DNA of 64,000 bases from the NCBI GenBank assembly GCA_934167495.1, contig CAKPKP010000006.1, forward strand, positions 1-64,000, in the 5' to 3' direction. The DNA is from an uncultured Clostridia bacterium (GTDB taxonomy: Bacteria > Bacillota > Clostridia > TANB77 > CAG-508). The position numbers were made by a program, and so were the translations under genes. The notes beneath the pieces were generated by a model. The model had not been told where the DNA came from, did not search any database, and saw nothing but the letters and a program-made list of their open reading frames with translations. Positions 55,554 through 64,000 of this stretch are shown here, piece by piece. How positions within the stretch are numbered: position 1 is the first letter of the stretch; every line of letters starts with the position of its first letter.

Positions 55554-58523
55554 ATGAAAAAGTCTATGAAAATATTTTATATCTTTATTATATTTTTATT
55601 TTTGTTTTCTGTTACCGCAAATGCTTTTACAGTAACACTTAGCGGTTCAGAAAATAGCGTTAAAAGTGGCGAATATGTAATATTAAATATAAAAACAGAT
55701 GAAAAAATAGTTGCTTCAAATTTTTACATAGATTATGATAGCGATAAATTTGAATTTGTTCAAGGAATAAATGTGTCAGCCGCTATAAATAATGGAAAAT
55801 TAGCATGTATATATGCAGATATAACTGGAAATGGAACTGATAATTTTCAAGTGAGGTTTAAAGCAAAAGAATTAAGTAAAGTTTCAAAGGCTGATTTTTC
55901 AATATCAGATTATAAATTTAGAGCAGTAGATAAAGATAGTTCTTATGAAGGGGAAGATGTAAAATTCACATCTAAAAATATAAGTATAGAAGTTAATCCT
56001 TCAAATACAGTAACTCCAACAATTACACCAACTCCTACTGTAGTGCCAACGCCAACAAATTCTCCAGCACCTACAACAGTACCATCACCATCTGTTACAC
56101 CAACACCAACATCAACAGTAACGCCAACAGCTGTTCCTACACAAACTCCAAGACCAACAACAACAATAAATGGAAACAGTAATGACAATACTAAATCAGA
56201 TAAAAAAATACCTAATACAGGAAGCAAAGCTATAATATTAATAGTTTTTGGAGTTATATGTTTAGTATCAGCAGTAATATTTAAAGTAAAAGAAAATAAT
56301 ATAAAGAAATTGTTTATGTTTTTAGCTTTATTTATATCAGTAACTTTAGTAACAAGTAATGTTAAAGCTGTATCAAATACAGAATTAAAAATAGACATTA
56401 ATAATTCAGTAATAAATAACCAAAAAAGTTTACTAATATCTTTAGATAATGCAGATACTACTAGAAAGATAACAAAAACACAATTAGTTGAAAAAGCAAA
56501 AGAAAAAAATATAAATATAAAATCTATTTCAAATAGGAATAATCAAAATATAGAAAGTAATGATTTAGTTGCAACTGGTTATATAGCTAATATAGATAAT
56601 GAGAACTATAAAGTAGTTTTATATGGAGATTCAAATGGAGATGGATATATTTGCGATGCAGATGATCTTACAGAAATATTAAATGATTATATTGGAAAAA
56701 AGAAATTAACAAATGAATATAAATTAGCAGCAAATTTAGCAAACAATGATGATGTTTTAGATAGTGATGATTTAATGCAAATGATAAATAGGTTTTTAGG
56801 AAAACTAAATGGTAGTTTAGTAGTAAATTATCCAGGAAGTAGCAATCCAACACCAACAGCAACTGTTAGCCCAAGCCAAATACCAACTGCTACTCCAACA
56901 GTAACACCAACACCAAGTTCAATACCAACACCTACTCCAGCAGTAACACCAACACCAAGTTCAATACCAACACCTACTCCAACATCAACAGTAACACCAA
57001 GTCCAACGTCAACTCCTACAACTGAGCCTACTGCAACGCCAACAACAGAACCAACAGCGACACCAACAATTGAGCCTACACCAACTCCAACACCTACAAC
57101 TACACCAGAACCATCAAACATAATAAATAAAACTATAAAAATCGCAAATGTAGATAGAAATGATAATCCTGCTCAAGGAATAAAAATACAAGTTAAAGAT
57201 AGTAGTGGAAAAATAGTAAAAAATAATGATTTAGATTATTTTATCTCAGACTCAGAAGGAAATATAAACATTAATATAGCAATTGATAAAACAAAATTTG
57301 AATTACCACAATATTTAATTGATAAAAATCAAACATTTGAAGAGTCAATAGCAACATACTACACTTTTAGTCAAGTATGCGAAGATGGGGAAAAAGATGA
57401 AAATGGATATTTAAGTAATGGATATTATTTTAATGATGGAGAAAAAATACTAACAATAGCATGTACTGAATCATATGGAGAATACTATATTACTAGCTCT
57501 GCTATTAATTCAACTAAGAACTTAGTAAAATTAAAAAATGAAAATGGCGAAGACAAGAATATTATAATAACAAAAGAAGATGTTTCATTAAAAATACTTT
57601 ATAAAAAATTATCAGATTTTAGCGGATTTAAATATGAAAATATCATGAATTATGATGAAACAGAAAACAAATGGAGTTATAGTATAAAAGTTCAAGTAAG
57701 AGATTCAAAATTTAAATTAGAATATTTTTATGGGGAGGATTTAACTAATAAATATGAACTTGAATTTACAGAAAATGAATTAGAAAAAGTTATAAATATT
57801 CCAGATAATATTGATAATTTAAATATAAAAGTTATAAATAAAGATGACAATACATGTGTTGAAACATATACAACAAGTTATGGTATGTATATGTGGGGAA
57901 AAGGATATAATGATCATTGGGAATATGCTATAAAAGTAGAAAGTAAATATAAAATAAGATACACAATAAATTCAGAAACACAAGTAATATTAGCAGAAAA
58001 AGAAAAGAAGTTTACAGATTTTAAATATACCGATAAAGTTACTTTTGAATTATTAGATGAAAATGGAAATGTTTTAAATAAAATTACAGAACAAGATATA
58101 TTTAAAGCATTAAAGATTACAGTTCCATCATCAAACACAAAAACTTTGCAATTCAAAATAAAAAATGTAAACACAGATAATGAGCCTCTAGCAGGAATTT
58201 CATATACTGTAATAAATGATAACAATGAAGGATATAATTGTACTATTTCAGATGAAGAAGGAATTTCTAATGTAGAACCTGACTTTGAAATTGGAAAAAC
58301 ATCACACTTATATATAACTCAAAAAAATAGTATACAAGGTTATAAATCAGATACTGATATTATAGATATAGAAGTTACAGTAACATCAGATGGAGTAAGT
58401 GTTAGTATACCTCGAATAAAAGAAGGCAGATTAAACGAATTAAGCAATGGTAAAATAATTCAAGTAGATGGTTCAAATGTTTACATTGAGGTAGTACATC
58501 AAAAAGAGAGTACAGAAGTTTAA
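55554..58523 (+). CDS. Giant secreted cohesin/dockerin-like polyprotein with internal sortase motif
   Basis: 989 residues. Signal peptide (about 1-24), cohesin-like beta-sandwich (about 25-147), first Pro-Thr linker (about 152-203), IPNTG at 219-223 followed by a membrane helix (226-244) and a basic KVKENNIKK, which together look like a sortase anchor. Then a second signal-like helix (about 253-272), a dockerin-like Ca-binding pair ([15 protein letters not shown] 358-372 and [20 protein letters not shown] near 397-416), a second Pro-Thr linker (about 431-525) and C-terminal beta-rich SpaA/Cna-B-like domains (about 530-980). It reads as two surface proteins fused in one frame. ATG behind AAAGGAG. 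Confidence 0.75.
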   Translation: MKKSMKIFYIFIIFLFLFSVTANAFTVTLSGSENSVKSGEYVILNIKTDEKIVASNFYIDYDSDKFEFVQGINVSAAINNGKLACIYADITGNGTDNFQVRFKAKELSKVSKADFSISDYKFRAVDKDSSYEGEDVKFTSKNISIEVNPSNTVTPTITPTPTVVPTPTNSPAPTTVPSPSVTPTPTSTVTPTAVPTQTPRPTTTINGNSNDNTKSDKKIPNTGSKAIILIVFGVICLVSAVIFKVKENNIKKLFMFLALFISVTLVTSNVKAVSNTELKIDINNSVINNQKSLLISLDNADTTRKITKTQLVEKAKEKNINIKSISNRNNQNIESNDLVATGYIANIDNENYKVVLYGDSNGDGYICDADDLTEILNDYIGKKKLTNEYKLAANLANNDDVLDSDDLMQMINRFLGKLNGSLVVNYPGSSNPTPTATVSPSQIPTATPTVTPTPSSIPTPTPAVTPTPSSIPTPTPTSTVTPSPTSTPTTEPTATPTTEPTATPTIEPTPTPTPTTTPEPSNIINKTIKIANVDRNDNPAQGIKIQVKDSSGKIVKNNDLDYFISDSEGNININIAIDKTKFELPQYLIDKNQTFEESIATYYTFSQVCEDGEKDENGYLSNGYYFNDGEKILTIACTESYGEYYITSSAINSTKNLVKLKNENGEDKNIIITKEDVSLKILYKKLSDFSGFKYENIMNYDETENKWSYSIKVQVRDSKFKLEYFYGEDLTNKYELEFTENELEKVINIPDNIDNLNIKVINKDDNTCVETYTTSYGMYMWGKGYNDHWEYAIKVESKYKIRYTINSETQVILAEKEKKFTDFKYTDKVTFELLDENGNVLNKITEQDIFKALKITVPSSNTKTLQFKIKNVNTDNEPLAGISYTVINDNNEGYNCTISDEEGISNVEPDFEIGKTSHLYITQKNSIQGYKSDTDIIDIEVTVTSDGVSVSIPRIKEGRLNELSNGKIIQVDGSNVYIEVVHQKESTEV

Positions 58524-58535
58524 AAAATTATTAAC

Positions 58536-58563
58536 ATAGGAAATATTGAAAAATATTTCCTAT
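58536..58563 (+). terminator. Hairpin after the giant surface protein gene
   Basis: ATAGGAAATATT (58536-58547) and AATATTTCCTAT (58552-58563), a 12-bp stem with a GAAA loop. There is no clear T-run. The arms resemble hairpin 1 of the structured repeats. Confidence 0.6.
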
Positions 58564-58592
58564 ATTATATTAAATAAAACGGAGGATAATAT

Positions 58593-60254
58593 ATGAATAT
58601 AACTTTTTTAGGAGCAGCTAAATCTGTTACAGGCTCAAATTTTCTAGTAGAAGGAGCTGGAAAGAGATTCCTTGTAGATTGTGGAATGTATCAAGGAAAA
58701 GAAGTTTTAGAAAGAGAAAATGAAGAACCATTTATGTTCGATGTGTCTACAATTGACTTTATGTTATTAACACATGCACACATAGACCATTCTGGAAGAA
58801 TTCCAAAATTATATAATGAAGGATATAGAAACCCTATATATGCTACAAAGGCTACTTGTGAACTTTGTACTATAATGTTACCAGATAGTGGTCATATTCA
58901 AGAAATGGAAATAGAATGGAGAAACAAAAAAAGAAAAAGAGAAGGAAAGAAAGAATTACCTCCATTATATACAGCAGAAGAAGCAACTAAATCATTAGAA
59001 ATATTTAAACCAGTATCATATGATGATATTATTGAAATAGATGACAATATTAGTGTAAGATTTAATGATGCAGGACACATGTTAGGTTCAAGTATAATAG
59101 AAGTATGGGTTACAGAAAATGGAAAAACAACTAAAGCAGTATTTACAGGAGATATAGGAAATAACGATATACCATTATTAGATTCACCAACAATGATAGA
59201 GAGTGCAGATTATGTTGTAATGGAATCAACATATGGAAATAGACTACATTTAAGAAATGATAAAAAGGCAGAAATATTCTTAGATGTTGTATCAGAAACA
59301 ATAGACAATGGAGGAACAGTTGTAATTCCTTCATTCGCAGTAGGTAGAACTCAAGAAATTTTATATGAATTAAATAAATTAAAAGACCTTCATAAAGATG
59401 ATGAAGCTTTTGTAAAAAAATATAAAACTTTAATGTCAGTACCTGTATATGTAGATAGTCCTTTGGCTATTTCAGCAACAGAAATATTTAAAAATAATAC
59501 AGAACTTTTTGAAGATGAAGTTCAAGAAGCTATAAAAAGTGGAGATAACCCATTAGAATTTCCAGGATTGAAATTTACAAAAACTGCAGATGAATCAAAA
59601 GCTTTAAATGAAAGTGAGCAAGCATCTATAATAATTTCAGCAAGTGGAATGTGTGAAGTTGGAAGAATAAAACATCATTTAAAACATAACTTATGGAATC
59701 CAAAAAGTACAATTCTTTTCGTAGGATATCAAGCCCCAGGAACTTTAGGAAGAAGTATAGTAGATGGAGCAAAAAAAGTAAAAATATTTGGTGAAGAAAT
59801 AAGTGTAGAAGCAAGAATTGAATATATAGAAGGATATTCTGGACATGCTGATCAAGAGTGGTTATTAAATTTTGTATATTCATTTATAAATAAGCCAAAA
59901 CATATATTCTTAGTTCATGGTGAAGAAGAAGGACAAGAAGTTTTAAAAGAAAAAATAGAAGAAACAGCAGAAATTCCAGTTACAATACCATCATTTGGCG
60001 AGAAATATTGTCTAGAAAATGTTCCTCAAATGGTTGAGAAGATAGAAGTAAGAAGAGAAATAAAAGAATGGAAGAAGAAACAATTAAAAGCTGAATTAGT
60101 AGACAGAATGGAAAAATTAAAAGAAGAAATAAAAGACATGGAAACAATTGTAAAAGAAGAGATATTAACAGAAGACGTATCTGATATAGAAATGGCAAGT
60201 TTAATGGAAAGAGTAAAAGAATTAGAAAAACAAATAGTCAAAATTATAGAATAG
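58593..60254 (+). CDS. MBL-fold beta-CASP RNA-processing exonuclease-like protein
   Basis: 553 residues. Metallo-beta-lactamase core with THAHIDHSG near 60-68, a beta-CASP insert, and C-terminal motifs SASGMCEVGRIKHHL near 350, GYSGHADQEWL near 413 and LVHGEEEGQ near 440. A charged helical extension of about 80 residues follows. This is the group of predicted RNases (YsiP/CPSF73-like) that lack the RNase J domain order. It likely processes RNA in the cytoplasm; substrate unknown. ATG behind CGGAGG. Confidence 0.9.
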   Translation: MNITFLGAAKSVTGSNFLVEGAGKRFLVDCGMYQGKEVLERENEEPFMFDVSTIDFMLLTHAHIDHSGRIPKLYNEGYRNPIYATKATCELCTIMLPDSGHIQEMEIEWRNKKRKREGKKELPPLYTAEEATKSLEIFKPVSYDDIIEIDDNISVRFNDAGHMLGSSIIEVWVTENGKTTKAVFTGDIGNNDIPLLDSPTMIESADYVVMESTYGNRLHLRNDKKAEIFLDVVSETIDNGGTVVIPSFAVGRTQEILYELNKLKDLHKDDEAFVKKYKTLMSVPVYVDSPLAISATEIFKNNTELFEDEVQEAIKSGDNPLEFPGLKFTKTADESKALNESEQASIIISASGMCEVGRIKHHLKHNLWNPKSTILFVGYQAPGTLGRSIVDGAKKVKIFGEEISVEARIEYIEGYSGHADQEWLLNFVYSFINKPKHIFLVHGEEEGQEVLKEKIEETAEIPVTIPSFGEKYCLENVPQMVEKIEVRREIKEWKKKQLKAELVDRMEKLKEEIKDMETIVKEEILTEDVSDIEMASLMERVKELEKQIVKIIE

Positions 60255-60268
60255 AGGAGTAACAAGAA

Positions 60269-62170
60269 ATGAATAATAAATTTTTTAATGATGCTGTAAT
60301 AGGAAATAGAAAAATGACAGTAAGTTTTAGCAAAACAGGAGAGCTTTTAAGAATGTTTTATCCAACATCAGATTATAAACAGTTTTTTGAATTGTTTCAT
60401 GCAGGGATAAAAGTAAATGATTCTGCTTTAATATATCTTCATAATGATATTAATAATGTATATAATCAATATTATGTAGAAGATACAAATATATTAAAAA
60501 CAGAAATTGTAAACACATATTTTAATATAAAAGTAACTCAAACAGATTTCATTCCTATAAAAGAGAATTTATTAGTAAAAAATTATAAATTCGAAAATAA
60601 AAGCAATATAGAGTTAAATGTAGATTTATTATTTTATTCTAAATTACTTACAAATTATAATAACGACACATGTGGTTTTGTAAAAAATGATACTTTAATA
60701 CAATATAATCATGATTATTCTATGTGTATTTTTTCAAAACAAAAGTTACTTAACAAACAAATAAATGGAAGTAGCAACAGAATAATGGAAGGAACAATAG
60801 GTGGAAAAGACTATATAGGACTTTCATCAGATTCTAGTATAAGTTATTCAATTGGAAAAATAATGCCAGGTGAAGAAAAAGATATAAATGTATATATTTA
60901 TATAAATGATAATAAAGACAAATGTCTATTAAACGAATTAGACAATGAAATTGAAAGAATAAGAAAAATAGACATGAAAAAAGAATATGAAAATACTAAA
61001 AAATATTGGAGAAAATATGTAAAAGAACATTCTAAAATAACACTAAATCAATCAAGCATTAACAATAAATTAGAAAATATTTATATTAGGTCTATATTGT
61101 TATTTCCATTATTAATAAATGAAGAGACAGGTGGTATATCTGCTGGAATAGAAGTAGATGAAGCAAAAACGAAATGCGGAAGATATTCATATTGTTGGAC
61201 AAGAGATGCAGTTTTTGTAACAAAAGCTTTAGACATATTAGGAATGGAAAAAGAAACAGAAAAGTTCTATAAAAATTTCTGCAAAATGACACAAAGCAAA
61301 AACGGTATGTGGGAGCAACGTTTCTATACAGATGGAAGATTAGCACCATGCTGGGGATATCAAATAGATGAAACTGCAAGTGTTGTATATGGAGTATATA
61401 CACATTATGAAAAAGTAAAAGATAAAAAATTCTTAAAAGAAACTTTAAAAATGTGTGAAAATGCATGTGTATTCTTAGAGAAATATGTAAATGATATATT
61501 ATCTGGTGAGAAAAAAATGCAAGTATCATATGATTTATGGGAAGAATATGAAGGAATAACATTTTACTCATTATCATCAATATTTTCAGCATTTGATGCA
61601 ATGTTAAAGATATATTCAGAAGTAAAAGAACTATTAGAAAATAATAGATTAAAAATAGAAGCTATTACAAAACAAGAAAAAGAATTAGATAGATTACAAA
61701 GAGAAATAAAAGAATATGTTTTGAAAAATCTTTATGATGAAGAAAAGAAATGTTTTGTAAGAAATTCAAAAGATAAAAAATTGGATATAAGTATGCTTGG
61801 AGCAATAGTACCATTTAAAATGTTATCACCAAAAGAAAAGAAAGTTTTAAATACTGTAGAAAGAATAAATATGACATTAAGAACATATACAGGAGGATAC
61901 ATAAGATACGAAGATGATAAATACATGGGAGGATATAATCCATGGCCACTAGCAAATTTATGGATGGCATGTTATAATCTAGAAGTTGGAGAAAAGAAGA
62001 AAGCTATAGAAAATTTTGAATTTGTAGTAAATAGTATGTCTGAGCATGGATTTTTAGGAGAACAAGTAAACAATGAAGTGAAAAAACCAGCATGGGTTAT
62101 AGGTTTAACTTGGTCACATGCTATGTATATTATAGTATTAGAAAAATTGAGTAAATTAGGATTAATCTAA
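60269..62170 (+). CDS. GH15 family glucoamylase/trehalase-like glycoside hydrolase
   Basis: 633 residues, no signal peptide: an N-terminal beta-sandwich domain (about 1-245) and an (alpha/alpha)6 barrel. GRYSYCWTRDAVFVTKALD near 306-324 and PCWGYQIDETASVVYG near 364-380 match the GH15 substrate-binding and general-acid region (the Glu of QIDETAS). The C-terminal PAWVIGLTWSHAM supplies the likely base region. It would release glucose from alpha-glucans or trehalose inside the cell and may work with the CBM25-like protein at 15537. ATG behind AGAGGAG, 14 nt after the MBL gene. Confidence 0.88.
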   Translation: MNNKFFNDAVIGNRKMTVSFSKTGELLRMFYPTSDYKQFFELFHAGIKVNDSALIYLHNDINNVYNQYYVEDTNILKTEIVNTYFNIKVTQTDFIPIKENLLVKNYKFENKSNIELNVDLLFYSKLLTNYNNDTCGFVKNDTLIQYNHDYSMCIFSKQKLLNKQINGSSNRIMEGTIGGKDYIGLSSDSSISYSIGKIMPGEEKDINVYIYINDNKDKCLLNELDNEIERIRKIDMKKEYENTKKYWRKYVKEHSKITLNQSSINNKLENIYIRSILLFPLLINEETGGISAGIEVDEAKTKCGRYSYCWTRDAVFVTKALDILGMEKETEKFYKNFCKMTQSKNGMWEQRFYTDGRLAPCWGYQIDETASVVYGVYTHYEKVKDKKFLKETLKMCENACVFLEKYVNDILSGEKKMQVSYDLWEEYEGITFYSLSSIFSAFDAMLKIYSEVKELLENNRLKIEAITKQEKELDRLQREIKEYVLKNLYDEEKKCFVRNSKDKKLDISMLGAIVPFKMLSPKEKKVLNTVERINMTLRTYTGGYIRYEDDKYMGGYNPWPLANLWMACYNLEVGEKKKAIENFEFVVNSMSEHGFLGEQVNNEVKKPAWVIGLTWSHAMYIIVLEKLSKLGLI

Positions 62171-62188
62171 AAACTAGAGGTGATTAAA

Positions 62189-63548
62189 ATAGCAAAAAAT
62201 AAAACAATTTTTGTATGCAATGAATGTGGATATGAATCAGCAAAATGGCTTGGAAAATGTCCAGCGTGTAATGAGTGGAATACTCTTGTAGAAGAAAAAG
62301 TAGTAGGAAATTTAAAAACAAATGAAACAAAAAAAGAAAAAGCAATACCTACAAAATTAAATAGTGTAGAAAAACAGGAAATTACAAGAATTACAACTAC
62401 TTTTTCAGAATTAGATAGAGTACTAGGTGGAGGATTTGTAAAAGGTTCTCTAACATTACTTGGAGGAGAACCAGGTATTCGGAAAATCAACATTAATATT
62501 ACAAATCTGCGATAAAATAAAGGCACCAGGTCCAGTTTTATATGTTTCGGGAGAAGAATCAGCAGAACAAATAAAAATTAGAGCAGATAGACTTGGAATT
62601 AACAATGACAATATAATGTTTTTAGGTGAAACAGATATAGATGTTGTAGAAAATTCAATAGAGACTGTAAAACCAGGTTTTGTAATCATAGATTCTGTTC
62701 AAACAATGTATTCAGATGAAGTAACATCTGCACCAGGTAGTGTGAGTCAAGTAAGAGAAATAACAGCAAGAGTTATGAAAATGTGTAAACAAAAAAGTAT
62801 AACAACAGTAATAATCGGACATGTAACAAAAGATGGAAACATAGCAGGACCAAGAGTATTAGAGCATATGGTAGATACAGTTTTATACTTAGAAGGTGAA
62901 AGATATTTTTCGTATAGAATTTTAAGAGGTGTAAAAAATAGATTTGGTTCAACAAATGAAATAGGAATGTTTGAAATGCAAAATGAAGGATTAGTAGAAA
63001 TAAAAAATCCTTCTTCTATACTAATTTCAGAAAGAGATGGAAATCCATCTGGTTCAGTAATTGTAGCAAGTATGGAAGGAACAAGACCAATACTAATTGA
63101 ACTTCAAGCATTAACAACTCCAAGTGTTTTTGGAATGCCAAGAAGAAATACAAACGGAATAGATTATAATAGATTAACTTTACTTATAGCAGTTTTAGAA
63201 AAGAGAGCTGGACTAATGCTTGGAAATCAAGATGTATACATGAATATAGTTGGAGGAATAAAAATAAACGAACCAGCTATAGACTTAGGAATGGTACTCT
63301 CTGCTGCATCAAGTTATAAAAATATAAGCATAAAAGAAGATGTTGTAGTAATTGGTGAAGTAGGTTTAACAGGCGAAGTAAGAGCGGTTAACATGATAGA
63401 AAAAAGAATAAAGGAAGCTGAAAAATTAGGATTTAAAACATGTATAATTCCAGAAAATAATAAAAAAGTATTGAAAGAAAAATTTAAATTAGATATAATA
63501 GGCGCAAAGAATATTATTGATGCAATGAAGTTCTTAGGCTTAAAATAA
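62189..63548 (+). CDS. radA: DNA repair protein RadA, read through a +1 shift at CGG
   Basis: Joining 62189-62479 to 62481-63548 gives 452 residues, the RadA length: zinc finger (CNECGYESAKWLGKCPACNEW), RecA-like ATPase and C-terminal Lon-like domain. RadA drives branch migration in recombination. The 0 frame meets CGG at 62480 inside Walker A. Skipping C gives LGGEPGIGKSTLIL. The RadA motif KNRFGSTNEIG near 253 is intact. Start: the family begins MAKxKTxFVC, and ATA at 62189 codes that first position at proper distance from GAGGTGA. The GTG at 62180 lies within that ribosome site. Confidence 0.92.
62480..62482 (+). other. In-frame CGG +1 frameshift site 4 (radA)
   Basis: Context GGT ATT CGG AAA. 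Skipping C62480 gives GGT ATT GGA AAA TCA (G I G K S), the invariant Walker A. An SD-like TTGGAGGAG lies about 13 nt upstream. The 0-frame stop is at 62513. Confidence 0.85.
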
Positions 63549-63561
63549 ATTTAAAGGAGTA

Positions 63562-64000
63562 ATGAATAAAATGAAGAAAAATATTTTAACAATAATTATA
63601 TTAGTAATAGTATTAGCACTATTAGGATATGTTGGATTTGGATATTATAAAACTTTAACAAGTGAAAAGAAAAATCCAATAGTAACTATGGAAATAGAAA
63701 ATTATGGAACTATAAAAATGGAACTTTATCCAGATGTAGCACCTAATACTGTAAAGAATTTTATAAATTTAATTCAAAAAGGATATTATGATGGTAAAGT
63801 ATTTTCTGGATTAGATTCAACATGTGTGTATATAGGTAAAAATTCAGAAGGAAATGTAGAAAATGCAAAAATGAGTTTAGTAAATGATTCAATAGAAGCT
63901 GGTTCAGATGCTGATGTTGAATATTCAATAGAAGGAGAATTTGTTGCAAACGGATATGATAACAATAATTTAAAACATGAAAAAGGTACAATATCTATGA
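63562..64000 (+). CDS. Cyclophilin-type peptidyl-prolyl isomerase, membrane-anchored, cut by the window end
   Basis: Open to the window edge, at least 146 residues. An N-terminal membrane helix (about 8-26) precedes a cyclophilin-like start: VTMEIENYGTIKMELYPDVAPNTVKNF, then IQKGYYDGKVFSGLD. The pattern up to GYYDG is typical, but the usual catalytic F-H-R is FSGLD here, so isomerase activity is doubtful and a scaffold or chaperone role may remain. ATG 63562 behind AAAGGAG (a second ATG at 63571 is possible), 13 nt after radA. Confidence 0.75.
   Translation, partial: MNKMKKNILTIIILVIVLALLGYVGFGYYKTLTSEKKNPIVTMEIENYGTIKMELYPDVAPNTVKNFINLIQKGYYDGKVFSGLDSTCVYIGKNSEGNVENAKMSLVNDSIEAGSDADVEYSIEGEFVANGYDNNNLKHEKGTISM

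Noticed and set aside
56860..57110. Short direct repeats resembling a CRISPR array
   Set aside because: They encode the in-frame Pro-Thr linker, have no unique spacers of constant length, and no cas gene is nearby.
55943..57121. Long antisense frames rich in Val and Gly opposite the surface-protein gene
   Set aside because: They are the complement of the Pro-Thr repeat codons (CCA/ACA), with no ribosome site and biased composition.

Overview
The window is strongly AT-rich, densely coded DNA from an anaerobic, low-GC member of the Bacillota, most likely an uncultured Clostridia lineage. The evidence is the Clostridia-type gene orders (Asp23-amaP-nusB-xseA-xseB; yqeG-prepilin peptidase-M24-efp; mutL-miaA-HlyD-like-sepF-divIVA), a SleB-type spore cortex-lytic enzyme, formate-THF ligase, split transketolase, frequent TTG/GTG starts behind GGAGG sites, and A/T-ending codons. 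Nearly all genes are on the + strand. I cannot name the genus.

Layout. 1-377: intergenic, with a structured repeat and the tkt promoter. 378-8761: split transketolase, ftsEX with two coiled-coil M23 hydrolases (a divisome hydrolase module), a CtpA-type protease and an OGG-type glycosylase. 8819-9685 (-): a divergent PRTase-like gene. 9885-15478: envelope Asp23/AmaP, nusB, xseA/B, fhs. 15537-18558: CBM25-like protein (-), SleB (+), MFS transporter (-). 18680-22150: yqeG, prepilin peptidase, M24 peptidase, efp and a zinc-ribbon protein. 22331-23037 (-): M23 peptidase and tRNA-Trp. 23193-30855: RelA/SpoT-like protein, lysS, a tandem duplication, a PemK-like protein, a probably foreign zinc-ribbon membrane protein, a prepilin-like LRR surface protein and a site-2 protease. 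30910-38779: tsaD, phosphoesterase, lepA, rlmB, coiled-coil proteins, pyrG. 38909-41351: ECF sigma factor with a beta-propeller membrane partner. 41473-43410: groESL behind a CIRCE-like operator. 43545-50839: small Cys-rich protein, mutL, miaA, HlyD-like protein, sepF, divIVA, rsmD. 50913-64000: ftsK, unknowns, a giant cohesin/dockerin protein, MBL nuclease, GH15 glucoamylase, radA and a truncated cyclophilin.

Main discovery. Four otherwise intact, conserved genes (prepilin peptidase, lepA, the HlyD-like gene and radA) are each interrupted once. In all four the interruption is an in-frame CGG codon, and skipping its C restores the conserved protein with a glycine (GGT or GGA) at that point. 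A by-eye scan of every CGG in the window found no other in-frame CGG in any gene, except two in one gene that looks horizontally acquired. This is what one expects if CGG is not a normal sense codon here and serves as a +1 frameshift (or CGGN quadruplet) signal. A systematic sequence error must still be excluded.

A second notable item is a family of three intergenic elements of about 147 bp. Each folds into three consecutive hairpins with compensatory base changes and a nearly invariant 40-nt core, and isolated copies of one hairpin occur elsewhere.
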